A DNA stretch of 64,000 nucleotides, from the NCBI RefSeq assembly GCF_024979295.1, contig NZ_JANLCJ010000011.1:1-64000 (forward strand), read 5' to 3'. A program made the position numbers and the translations under genes. The DNA comes from Herbiconiux daphne. GTDB taxonomy: Bacteria > Actinomycetota > Actinomycetes > Actinomycetales > Microbacteriaceae. The notes under the pieces were generated by a model, which made no database searches, was not told where the DNA came from, and saw nothing but the letters and a program-made list of their open reading frames with translations. This document shows, one piece after another, positions 17,017 to 24,704 of the stretch (position 1 is its first letter; each line of letters begins with the position of its first letter).

Positions 17017-17357
17017 CGGCCCTGGCGCTTCTTGAACGGCTTCGGTTCGCCCTTCACCACGGGAGCCCGCCCCTTGCCCTTCGAGGCCTTGGCCTTGCCG
17101 CCCGCCTTCTTCGCCGGGGTCGCGGGTGCGGCGGCGACGCGCGACCGCGCCACCGACCGGAACGCGAGGCCCGCCGGGGTGAGGCTGACACCGTGCTCGT
17201 CGTCGGCCACCAGCGCGTCGCCCACCTCGGCTTCGACGACGGCGACGGATGCCTGGATCGTCGCCCGCGAGACGTGCGCGGCGTTCGCGGCGCGCGAGTA
17301 GTCGCCCTCGTCGGCGACCGCGAGGAAGTGCCGGAGCTGGTCGATGTCCACGATCAC
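17013..17357 (-). CDS. LysR-type HTH domain protein with basic tail (no effector domain)
   Basis: 114 residues. The first about 60 residues are a LysR-type winged helix (IDQLRHFLAVADEGDYSRAANAAHVSRATIQASVAVVEAEVG, shown here in part: HVSRATIQASV). The co-inducer domain of about 200 residues is absent; instead there is a Lys/Ala-rich tail (PAKKAGGKAKASKGKG) resembling histone-like or nucleoid-protein tails. Start GTG 17357, or GTG 17351. The frame is intact, so it is not an obvious pseudogene. It is coupled to the GNAT gene. Confidence 0.75.
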   Translation of the reverse strand: MIVDIDQLRHFLAVADEGDYSRAANAAHVSRATIQASVAVVEAEVGDALVADDEHGVSLTPAGLAFRSVARSRVAAAPATPAKKAGGKAKASKGKGRAPVVKGEPKPFKKRQGR

Positions 17358-17370
17358 CCAGGCTACGCGG

Positions 17371-17943
17371 TCAGTTCAGGTCGAACCGCATCAGCAACCG
17401 GGGAAACCCGTTCAGCACCGAGTCGGTGACCGCCGCCTCGGTGAAACCCGCGGCTTCGAACAGGGAGCGGGTGCCGACGTAGGCCATGGTGAGGTCGACC
17501 TTCTTGCCGCGGTTGTCGACCGGGTAGCCCTCGATCGCGGGGGCGCCGTGCTCGCGGGCGAAGTCGACGGCACCGGCGAGCAACCGGTGCGAGATGCCCT
17601 CGCCGCGGTGCCCGGGGCGCACCCGTATGCACCACACCGACCACACATCGAGGTCGTCGACGTGCGGGATCCTGCGGTTGCGTGCGAAGGTCGTGTCGGC
17701 GCGCGGGTGCACGCCGGCCCAGCCCACCACCTCGTCGCCGTCGTAGGCGAGCACCCCGGGCGGTGGTTTCTGTGCCACGAGCTTCTTCACCAGATCGCCG
17801 CGCGCGGTGCCGTGCAGGTCGTTGTTCTGCGTCGAGGGGATGCGATAGCTGAGGCACCAGCACACGTTCGCATCGGGGCGTTTGGGGCCGACCATCGTCT
17901 TCACGTCGGCGAACCGTGTCGCCGCACGCACCTCGATCGCCAT
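17371..17943 (-). CDS. GNAT family N-acetyltransferase
   Basis: 190 residues. The acetyl-CoA loop is IRVRPGHRGEGISHRLLAGAV (residues about 109-129; quoted to 20: RVRPGHRGEGISHRLL), followed by a C-terminal GTRSLFEAAGF. The N-terminal CWCLSYRIPS and GWAGVHPR match a common actinobacterial GNAT subgroup of unknown substrate. It lies 14 bases upstream of the mini-LysR gene and is probably the first gene of a three-gene operon. Confidence 0.87.
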   Translation of the reverse strand: MAIEVRAATRFADVKTMVGPKRPDANVCWCLSYRIPSTQNNDLHGTARGDLVKKLVAQKPPPGVLAYDGDEVVGWAGVHPRADTTFARNRRIPHVDDLDVWSVWCIRVRPGHRGEGISHRLLAGAVDFAREHGAPAIEGYPVDNRGKKVDLTMAYVGTRSLFEAAGFTEAAVTDSVLNGFPRLLMRFDLN

Positions 17944-18014
17944 GCAGCCACCCTGCCACCGGGCCCGGGGCGCGACAAGCCTCGCGCGCCGAGGCCCGTC
18001 TTTCCCGGCCGCGC

Positions 18015-18020
18015 TAGGGT
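18015..18020 (+). promoter_or_regulatory. -10 element of a leaderless promoter (mpg)
   Basis: TAGGGT ends six bases before the GTG start at 18027. That spacing puts transcription start at the initiation codon, the usual leaderless arrangement in Actinobacteria. No Shine-Dalgarno site is present. Confidence 0.55.
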
Positions 18021-18026
18021 GGCACC

Positions 18027-18782
18027 GTGGATGCTCCGGTGGGGTTCACCGACACCGATCGCGCGTTCTTCGCGCGCGACGTGTTCGACGTCGCCCCGCA
18101 ACTGCTCGGCTGCGCGCTGCGCCGCACGGATGCCGCGGGCACCGTCGCCCTGCGCATCACCGAGGTCGAGGCCTACGCCGGCGAACGCGACCCGGGGTCG
18201 CACTCCTACCGGGGCCGCACCGCCCGCAATGCCACCATGTTCGGGCCCGCCGGGCACGTCTACTGCTACTTCAGCTACGGACTCCACCACGCCGTCAACC
18301 TCGTGACGGGCCGGGTGGGCCAGCCCTACGGATGCCTCGTGCGCGCCGGCCGGGTGGTGGAGGGTGTGGAACTCGCGCGGCGGCGGCGCGAGGCGGGCGG
18401 GCGGCGCTCGCCGCTGCCCGACCGGGCACTCGCGCGTGGGCCGGGAAACGTGGCGCAAGCGCTCGGAGCGACCCTGGCCGACGACGGCGACGACCTCTTC
18501 GGCAGCGCGTGGCAGTTCTTCGTGCCGACGGGTGCGGGCCCGGATGCCGCCCGCCCCACGATCGCCACCGGCCCGCGTGTGGGCGTGAGCGGCCCGGCCG
18601 GCGACGCGGTCGCCTTTCCGTGGCGCTACTGGATCGCCGGAGACCCGACTGTCAGCAGCTACCGCCCCGCGAAGCCCCGCCTGCCCGCGAAGCCCCACGG
18701 GCCCAGCGAGACGCCCACCGAGACCCGTCGGCCCACCGAGACCCATCACCCCGCCGAGCCCCATCAGGAGGAGCCGACATGA
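18027..18782 (+). CDS. mpg: DNA-3-methyladenine glycosylase (AAG/MPG family)
   Basis: Monofunctional glycosylase that removes alkylated purines in base excision repair. 251 residues: the catalytic Glu is in ITEVEAYAGERDPGSHSYRG (written in part: ITEVEAY), with RNATMFGPAGHVYCYFSYG forming the intercalating and DNA-binding region and RGPGNVAQALG later. About 30 C-terminal residues form a low-complexity Pro/Thr/Glu/His tail not needed for the fold. Leaderless-type start. The stop overlaps the next gene (ATGA, 18779-18782). Confidence 0.93.
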   Translation: MDAPVGFTDTDRAFFARDVFDVAPQLLGCALRRTDAAGTVALRITEVEAYAGERDPGSHSYRGRTARNATMFGPAGHVYCYFSYGLHHAVNLVTGRVGQPYGCLVRAGRVVEGVELARRRREAGGRRSPLPDRALARGPGNVAQALGATLADDGDDLFGSAWQFFVPTGAGPDAARPTIATGPRVGVSGPAGDAVAFPWRYWIAGDPTVSSYRPAKPRLPAKPHGPSETPTETRRPTETHHPAEPHQEEPT

Positions 18783-19435
18783 ACGACCGCATCTCACCCG
18801 CCCGATTCCACGCTGCGCAGGGCGTCTCCGACTGGGGCGTGCTCTTCGACGCCGCCACCGCCCGCTTCGCGACCGGGTCGTTCGAGCGGGGCGCCGCCTT
18901 CGTTGCCGAGATCGCCCGGCTCGCCGATGCCGCCGGCCACCACCCCGACGTCGACCTGCGCTACGCGACGGTGACCGTGCGGCTGTTCAGCCACGACATC
19001 ACCGACATCAGCGAACGCGACCTTGCGCTCGCGCAGGCCGTGTCGCAGGCCGCCGCCGACCTCGGGATCGCCGCCGACGTCGTGGGGCTGCACGCCGTGC
19101 AGATCGCCATCGATGCCGCCGACATCCCAACGGTGCTGCCCTTCTGGCAGGCCGTCACGGGCTACCGCCGGCACGGCGACGACGACCTCCTCGATCCGTT
19201 CGGCCGGGGCCCGAACATCTGGTTCCAGCAGATGGATCCTCCGCGCACCGGGCGCAACCGCATCCACATCGATCTGTCGGTGCCGCGCTCCGAGGCTCCG
19301 GCACGCATCGCGGCGGCGCTGGCAGCGGGCGGGAGCATCGTGAATGACGACAACGCCCCCGCGTGGTGGACCCTCGCCGACCCGGAGGGTAACGAGGTCG
19401 ACGTCGCCGCCTGGCGCGACGACAGCGACTGGTGA
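18779..19435 (+). CDS. Pterin-4a-carbinolamine dehydratase / VOC domain fusion
   Basis: 218 residues. The N-terminal half (about 1-100) is a PCD-like fold with the AGHHPDVDLRYATVTVRL motif (His54-His55-Pro56) and the HDITDISERDLALAQAVS helix. The C-terminal half (about 105-218) is a vicinal-oxygen-chelate (glyoxalase-like) domain with FWQAVTGY, RIHIDLSV and DPEGNEVDVAAW. Such fusions occur in Actinobacteria; their substrate is unknown. It is translationally coupled to the DNA glycosylase, with AGGAGGAG just before the ATG. Confidence 0.88.
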   Translation: MNDRISPARFHAAQGVSDWGVLFDAATARFATGSFERGAAFVAEIARLADAAGHHPDVDLRYATVTVRLFSHDITDISERDLALAQAVSQAAADLGIAADVVGLHAVQIAIDAADIPTVLPFWQAVTGYRRHGDDDLLDPFGRGPNIWFQQMDPPRTGRNRIHIDLSVPRSEAPARIAAALAAGGSIVNDDNAPAWWTLADPEGNEVDVAAWRDDSDW

Positions 19436-19442
19436 CCCGGTT

Positions 19443-20684
19443 CTACCAGGCCCACAGCTTCGTGAGGGTGGCCACCTCGTAGTCGGGCACGGACTGGAGG
19501 CCGAGGATGTCGTCGCGGGTCCAGCCCTTGATGGCAGGGTCGAAGGTCCACGAACCCGACTGGCTGGGCTGCTGCTTCGCCACCGGCTCGTAGCTCAACG
19601 TGGTGTTCTCGACCGTCGTGAAGCCCATGCGGCCCACCGCGCCCGACACCACCGAGTCGGTGAGGCGCACGTCGCGGCAGCCGCCCGCGAAGGCGTTCGG
19701 CTCACCGGAGTAGTCGCCCGGCTTGAGCGGCTGCACGAGCCACGGCAGCAGGCCGCCCAGGATGAGGCAGTGCTGGTAGTCGGCGTAGATCAGGTTGTCC
19801 TTCAGCAGCTCGGCGCTGTTCGACGAGCCGTAGTCGACGCAGTCGACCGAGGTGAAGGGGCCGAAGGGGCCTGACCCGGTGCCCTCGAGCTGGATGGTGT
19901 CGCAGTGGGCCTCGCTGCCCTCGGGCTTGACCGAGGGGCCGAAGACGCAGCCGTGCCGCGAGATGTCGGTCATGGCGTAGGCCTCGGTGGGCCGCACCGC
20001 CGCCGTGTCGGTCTCGTTCTGGCGGAAGCCGAGCACCAGCTCGTACATCGCGATGGCGGTGCCGCCCTGGGTGATGCCCATGCCGTCGAACCGGCTCCAG
20101 CCGATCTGCAGGTTCGAGCACTGGGTGAGGGTGAACGCGCCGGTGCTGAGCAGACCGTAGAAGGCCAGCCCCGCGCACTTGTCGAGCCGGATGCCCTCGG
20201 CCGCGACCGTGACCGAGCCGAAGCCCTCGAGGGGGCAGATCACGACCGGCACGGTCCAGTCCGCTCCGCCGACCTCGGTCAGCGCGGCGGGCGACGACGA
20301 CTTCGAGCCCTCACCCGGCAGCACGCCCGGTTTCACCCGGATGATCGCACCCGCAGCGGTGGTCGCGGCATCCAGGGTCGCGATCTTGGCGGCGATGTCG
20401 GCCCAGTCGCATTCGGCGACGAGCTCGGTGGCCGCTTGCTCGCCCAACCAGGGCAGTTCGGCGGGGTAGTGGGTGCCGTTCGGACCGAACGAGACGGCCG
20501 CCGCGGGACGAGCGCCGCCCGAACGCGTGGGCTCGGGTGTCGGGGTGGGCGTCGCGGGTGGCCTCGACGCGGAGGGAGTGGGCGACGACGGCGCCTCATC
20601 GGCGGTGCAGGCCGCCAGAACGCCGGCGGCGGCCACGATGAACGAGCCCTTGAGCAGAACGCGGCGATCGATCTGTGCTGCCAA
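19443..20684 (-). CDS. Secreted lipoprotein with parallel beta-helix-like repeats
   Basis: 413 residues. The N-terminus has RR followed by a hydrophobic stretch and a lipobox LAAC (Cys26), so export by Tat or Sec and lipid anchoring are expected. A Pro/Thr-rich linker (about 30-60) leads to a domain with repeated short hydrophobic strands (VTVAAEGIRLDKCAGLAFYG, ALTQCSNLQIGWSRFDGMG style), like pectate-lyase beta-helices. Two conserved His/Asp clusters (HCDTIQLEG; ADYQHCLILGG) suggest a polysaccharide-active enzyme. Start TTG 20684, supported by GGAGG eight bases upstream. Confidence 0.78.
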   Translation of the reverse strand: MAAQIDRRVLLKGSFIVAAAGVLAACTADEAPSSPTPSASRPPATPTPTPEPTRSGGARPAAAVSFGPNGTHYPAELPWLGEQAATELVAECDWADIAAKIATLDAATTAAGAIIRVKPGVLPGEGSKSSSPAALTEVGGADWTVPVVICPLEGFGSVTVAAEGIRLDKCAGLAFYGLLSTGAFTLTQCSNLQIGWSRFDGMGITQGGTAIAMYELVLGFRQNETDTAAVRPTEAYAMTDISRHGCVFGPSVKPEGSEAHCDTIQLEGTGSGPFGPFTSVDCVDYGSSNSAELLKDNLIYADYQHCLILGGLLPWLVQPLKPGDYSGEPNAFAGGCRDVRLTDSVVSGAVGRMGFTTVENTTLSYEPVAKQQPSQSGSWTFDPAIKGWTRDDILGLQSVPDYEVATLTKLWAW

Positions 20685-20828
20685 TTACGTGCCTCCGAGA
20701 GTGGGATCGTGACCGAGGACGGGGAACTTGCCGGTGTTGCACGCGCCTGGGCACCGTATCATCCGCGGATGGGGCCCCGCCCTGCGCGGCGCCGCGTCGT
20801 CGCTGTGCGCCTGTTGCAGAGTGGGCAC

Positions 20829-21638
20829 ATGACGCGCGACGCACCCCGGGCCACCCTCGACGGCTGGGTGCGGTCGCCGTTCTCGGCCGCCGGCCGCACG
20901 CACGACTGCTTCGAGAAGGGATCGGGGCCCGGGGTGGTGCTCATTCCGGAGCTGCCCGGCATCACCCCGCAGGTGCTGGGGCTCGCCGAACACCTCGTCG
21001 ACGAGGGCTTCACGGTCGTGGTGCCGTCGCCGTTCGGCACACCGGGGCAGGAGGCATCCGTCGGCTACACGCTCCGCTCGGTCGCGCGCATCTGCGTCAG
21101 CGCCGAGTTCCGGGCGTTCGCCGTGAACGCCGAGCGGCCGATCACCGCATTCCTGCGCGCGCTCGCCGCCGACCTCAACGCCCGGACGCCCGGCGCCGGC
21201 GTGGGCGTGATCGGCATGTGCTTCACCGGCGGCTTCGCGCTCGCGGCCGCGGTCGACGACGCGGTGGCGGCCTCGGTCGTGAGCCAGCCGGCCGCGCCGT
21301 TTCCGGTGGGAGCCGCGCGGCGGCGAGACCCCGGAATGTCGCAGGCCGAACTCGGCGAGGTGGCCCGCCGCTCGCAGACGAGCGACTTCTGCGCCCTCGG
21401 TCTGCGGTTCTCGGCCGACGCGAACTCGCCGCGCGCCCGGTTCGAGACCATCGAGCGCGCACTCGGTGGGGCGTTCGAGGTGATCGAACTCGACTCCTCG
21501 CCGGGCAACGCCGGCGGGTTCTCGGAGCGCGCGCACTCGGTGCTCACGAGCGAGGTGCGCGAGGTGCCGGGCCATCCGGCCCTCGTCGCGCGCGAACGGG
21601 TGGTGGCCTTCCTGCGCACGCAGCTCGTCGTTGTCTGA
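20829..21638 (+). CDS. Dienelactone hydrolase family protein
   Basis: 269 residues, alpha/beta hydrolase of the DLH type. The nucleophile elbow GMCFTGG has Cys131 in place of the usual Ser, the hallmark of the family; VVLIPELPGITPQVLGLAEHL matches the conserved first strand and oxyanion region. His is probably in PGHPALV near the C-terminus. ATG 20829 chosen as the first in-frame ATG at the domain boundary; the ribosome site is weak. Substrate unknown. Confidence 0.87.
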   Translation: MTRDAPRATLDGWVRSPFSAAGRTHDCFEKGSGPGVVLIPELPGITPQVLGLAEHLVDEGFTVVVPSPFGTPGQEASVGYTLRSVARICVSAEFRAFAVNAERPITAFLRALAADLNARTPGAGVGVIGMCFTGGFALAAAVDDAVAASVVSQPAAPFPVGAARRRDPGMSQAELGEVARRSQTSDFCALGLRFSADANSPRARFETIERALGGAFEVIELDSSPGNAGGFSERAHSVLTSEVREVPGHPALVARERVVAFLRTQLVVV

Positions 21639-21656
21639 CCAGCGGATGCCGCAGGC

Positions 21657-21671
21657 CCTCCCTTTGGGAGG
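21657..21671. terminator. Stem-loop between convergent genes
   Basis: CCTCCC-TTT-GGGAGG, a perfect 6-bp stem in the 35-base gap between the convergent hydrolase and DUF262 genes. It has no T run, so its terminator strength is uncertain. Confidence 0.45.
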
Positions 21672-21673
21672 AG

Positions 21674-23719
21674 CTACATCACCGCGCCGAAGTAGGAGTA
21701 CTTCACGAACACCTCGGCCGCGATGCCGGCCTCTTCGAGCACGCCCTGCACGGCGGTGAGCATGTACTTCGAGTCCCAGCCCATGTAGAGGTAGTTGGCC
21801 TCGTCGAGCTGATCCCAGTGCCCGTTCCACGCCTGGGCCTCATAGATCGGGCCGCCGCGGCGCGCGCTGAACGCCACCACCGCCTCGCGGGAGTCGGCCC
21901 ACAGCCGCCTGAAGATGCGGTTGAACAGGTATTTGACGTCGTAGACCTCCCAGTGCTCGCCGCGGTATTCGACGTATTCGAACTCGCGCTCCCAGCCGCG
22001 CGGCCAGCCGCGGCGCTTGACGGCGTCGAGCACGGGAGTGAGGCCGTCGTCGTCGATGCCGACGGTTCTGGGGCGGGCCCAGACACGCAGGAAGACGTCG
22101 GTGAGGCGCACGGTGCGGTCGGCGATGGCGGCGGTGGTCCAGGACGGGGTGGCGGCGACATCCGCCGTCGTCGGCACGGCGCTCTGGGCGTAGAGGGCGC
22201 GCTTCTCGGGGAACGACTTGTCGAGGGCGCGCTCGAACAGGGGCTGCTCGAGCAGGGCGAGATTGCCGAGGGTCTGAGCGAGGGCGCGGTGGCTGTTCTG
22301 CTCGTCGTCGGAGTAGTCGGCCCACTCGCGCACGCCGTCGCCCGTCCACGAGTCGGCCGGGGCCACCGGAAAGATGTGCTCGAGGTCGAGTTCGTCGATG
22401 CCGTCGACCCCGGCGATGCGGCCGAGCACGTAGGCGGGGTGGGGCAGCTCGCTGTACTTCAGCGCCACCCGCACCCGCTCGTCAGAGGGGGTGATGCGGG
22501 CGATCGCGAGCACGAGGCTCTCGGGGCCGTCGTCGCGGGCGCGGCAGAGGCGGGCCACCAGGCGCTCGTTGCCGAGCCCCGAAACGGTGCGGCGCAGCAG
22601 CAGCGACTGCACGTGCTCGAGCACGGCGATGAGCTCGTCGCGCGAGACCGTGCCCTCGGAGTGGTCGTGATAGGCGCGCATGACGAGCGGATACATGCCG
22701 CGGCCGAAGGTGTTGAGGTAGGTGAGCTGCCGGGCGACGTCGGCGTCGGGGGCGTCGGCGGGCATGAGCAGCACGCGGTAGGCCTCGGAGTAGGCGCGCC
22801 ACTCGGCGGCGTGCGTGCGCAGGGTGTCGAGGTCGAGGCGCGGGAACTGCTGGCGGAAGGCGTCGTAGACGCCGCGCTCGCCGGCGACGGCGACCTCGCG
22901 GCCGGTCTTCATGACCAGGTAGTGCCGCCAGAAGCTCGCGATCTGCTCGCCGGTGTTCTGCTCGATCGGCAGCCAGTAGTCGTCTTCGACCTCGCTCTGC
23001 TCGGTGTGCGACAGCCCCATCAGCACGTAGTTGTGGATGAGTTCGTGGTCGCGCAGCGGCTCGCCGGTGGAGTTGAGGCTCTCGAAGATCTGCTGGGCGT
23101 TGGCGTCGGCGCCGAGGGTGATGGCGACGTGCTCGAGCTTCTGCAGGCCGCGCCAGATGCGGGGCACCTCGTCGGGGCGCACCTGGCTGCGGAAGAAGGC
23201 GTAGTTGTCGTCGAAGCGCGACTCGCGCGAGACGTCGTCGGGCGAGCGGCGGTCGAGCACGACGCTCTCGAACACCTGGGCCCAGGCGCGGTGCGGGCGC
23301 AGCTTGGTGCGCGTGGCATCCGTCGATCCCGGCAGCTGACGGCGCACAAGCACCCGCTCGAGCTCGGCGGCGAGAGCGGGATCGCCGTCGGGGTCGGCCG
23401 ACACGGTGTGGTGCAGCGCCGCGACCAGCAGCATCAGGGTGGTGATGCGCTGCTGGCCGTCGATGAGCACGAGCTCGGAGTCATCCGTCTCGTCGTCGGC
23501 GGCCGTCGAGAGGATCGAGCCGATGAAGTGCGTGTGGCGGTCGTGCAGGTCGGAGACGGCCCGGATGTCGCCGAGCAACTGCTCGCAGCCGCCGATGTCC
23601 CACCGGTACTGGCGCTGGTAGACCGGAACGACGATGGTGGTCTCGGGGGCCGAGAGCCACGCGATGGTGTTGACCGCGGTGGCGTCGACGTTCGTGGCAG
23701 TGACCAGAGCTGTGACCAT
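21674..23719 (-). CDS. GmrSD-like DUF262/DUF1524 protein (putative type IV restriction/defence)
   Basis: 681 residues. N-terminal DUF262 domain with the ParB/sulfiredoxin-like nucleotidase motifs YQRQYRW (34-40) and DGQQR (87-91). A helical middle is followed by a DUF1524 HNH-like nuclease region with DLEHIFP (His448). About 110 further residues form an extra C-terminal domain. The GmrS and GmrD halves are fused, as in GmrSD, BrxU and related anti-phage enzymes that cut modified DNA. There is no methylase nearby. ATG 23719 chosen at the domain start. Solitary gene; divergent from an iron-box gene. Confidence 0.85.
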   Translation of the reverse strand: MVTALVTATNVDATAVNTIAWLSAPETTIVVPVYQRQYRWDIGGCEQLLGDIRAVSDLHDRHTHFIGSILSTAADDETDDSELVLIDGQQRITTLMLLVAALHHTVSADPDGDPALAAELERVLVRRQLPGSTDATRTKLRPHRAWAQVFESVVLDRRSPDDVSRESRFDDNYAFFRSQVRPDEVPRIWRGLQKLEHVAITLGADANAQQIFESLNSTGEPLRDHELIHNYVLMGLSHTEQSEVEDDYWLPIEQNTGEQIASFWRHYLVMKTGREVAVAGERGVYDAFRQQFPRLDLDTLRTHAAEWRAYSEAYRVLLMPADAPDADVARQLTYLNTFGRGMYPLVMRAYHDHSEGTVSRDELIAVLEHVQSLLLRRTVSGLGNERLVARLCRARDDGPESLVLAIARITPSDERVRVALKYSELPHPAYVLGRIAGVDGIDELDLEHIFPVAPADSWTGDGVREWADYSDDEQNSHRALAQTLGNLALLEQPLFERALDKSFPEKRALYAQSAVPTTADVAATPSWTTAAIADRTVRLTDVFLRVWARPRTVGIDDDGLTPVLDAVKRRGWPRGWEREFEYVEYRGEHWEVYDVKYLFNRIFRRLWADSREAVVAFSARRGGPIYEAQAWNGHWDQLDEANYLYMGWDSKYMLTAVQGVLEEAGIAAEVFVKYSYFGAVM

Positions 23720-23781
23720 AGGCGACGAGTTTACGGGATGTTCGTGTCGCGTCGGCCTGCCGGAGGAAGCTCTCAGAGGCA

Positions 23782-23800
23782 GGATGTTAGGCTGACCTAA
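23782..23800. promoter_or_regulatory. Candidate DtxR/IdeR iron box
   Basis: The 19 bases match 15 of 19 positions of the DtxR/IdeR consensus TTAGGTTAGSCTAACCTAA; the core TTAGGCTGACCTAA is a palindrome with a 4-base centre. It lies 41-59 bases upstream of the oxygenase-like gene at 23841. Confidence 0.6.
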
Positions 23801-23840
23801 CCTGGACCTGTTAAAACGTGCTGGTCCAAGACGAAAGGGC

Positions 23841-24626
23841 ATGATCTTCATCATGGGTTACATCAAATCTGCCGCGCTCGAAGAGACCGGCTACGTCGTA
23901 CTCGACCGCTACAACCAGGAGCTCGACCCCAAGGAATGGCTCGACATCGAGTACAACGACTGGAAGTCGTCGGGCGACACCCGGTTCGCGCCTCTCGCGA
24001 GCGCCTTCGGCGAGATCGAGTGCAACGGTTTCTGGAACCACAAGCCGCCGCGCACCGACAAAGACGGCGTGTTCATCGAGTCGCAGGTCGAGAAGGCCCC
24101 CAACCTCACGCGCCGCGCGCAGGAGCCGGGTGCCAACATCGGCCGGTGCCGCGTGATCGAGCTGCAGCCGAACACCTACGCCGACGCCCTCTACAACCTG
24201 CACCAGGACGACAACAACCGCCTGAACCCCGACGGAACCGGCTGGGTCGTGCGCGGGTTCTTCAACCTGACCGACGACACCACGAGCTACTTCGTGCTGC
24301 GCGACAACCGCACCGACCCCGACGGCGAGGTGCGCATCGCCCTTCCCGCCGGCGCCCAGCTGATCGTCGACACCCAGCGCCTCTGGCACGCCGCCGCCCA
24401 CTACGGCACCGACCCGCGCTACTGCCTCATCACCTCGTGGACCTCGGGCCCCGAGCTCGACGCCTACATCGAGAAGTACAACGGCGTGGGCCACGTCGAG
24501 AACTTCGAGGTGGAGCAGGACGTGCTCGACGCCGGCCAGGCGGAGCAGACCCGTCGCCTCGCCGCCCGTGCCGCTGCGCTCGCCGCGCGCGGTCAGGCCG
24601 AGAAGGCTGTGATGAGCGAGGCGTGA
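23841..24626 (+). CDS. Probable 2-oxoglutarate/Fe(II)-dependent oxygenase-like protein, likely iron-regulated
   Basis: 261 residues, soluble. A candidate facial triad is visible: His121-x-Asp123 (NLHQDD) and a distal His183 or His187 (LWHAAAHYG), with Arg193 placed to bind 2-oxoglutarate (DPRYCLITSW). Between them are the beta strands of a double-stranded beta-helix. The C-terminal 50 residues are a charged helix. ATG 23853 is an alternative start (AAAGG is too close for 23841). Substrate unknown. The upstream iron box suggests expression under iron limitation. The assignment rests on motif spacing, not on a recognised family. Confidence 0.7.
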   Translation: MIFIMGYIKSAALEETGYVVLDRYNQELDPKEWLDIEYNDWKSSGDTRFAPLASAFGEIECNGFWNHKPPRTDKDGVFIESQVEKAPNLTRRAQEPGANIGRCRVIELQPNTYADALYNLHQDDNNRLNPDGTGWVVRGFFNLTDDTTSYFVLRDNRTDPDGEVRIALPAGAQLIVDTQRLWHAAAHYGTDPRYCLITSWTSGPELDAYIEKYNGVGHVENFEVEQDVLDAGQAEQTRRLAARAAALAARGQAEKAVMSEA

Positions 24627-24644
24627 TGCCCCGCTGAACACCCC

Positions 24645-24674
24645 GAAGGCCCCGGTCGATCGACCGGGGCCTTC
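24645..24674. terminator. Bidirectional terminator hairpin
   Basis: A perfect 30-base palindrome (GAAGGCCCCGGTCGA and its complement) between two convergent genes ending at 24626 and 24705. It can fold on either strand. Confidence 0.85.
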
Positions 24675-24681
24675 GTCGTGC

Positions 24682-24700
24682 GGGGGGGGGGGGGGGGGGG
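24682..24700 (+). repeat. Homopolymer tract of 19 G
   Basis: Nineteen consecutive G residues directly after the bidirectional terminator and only four bases from the stop of the minus-strand reductase gene. It is non-coding. The tract length may be variable or imprecise in the assembly. Confidence 0.9.
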
Positions 24701-24704
24701 CGGG

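Noticed and set aside
20675..23800. Plus-strand frame of over 1,000 codons opposite the DUF262 gene
   Set aside because: It is antisense to the DUF262/DUF1524 protein, whose catalytic motifs are intact; composition is that of a shadow.
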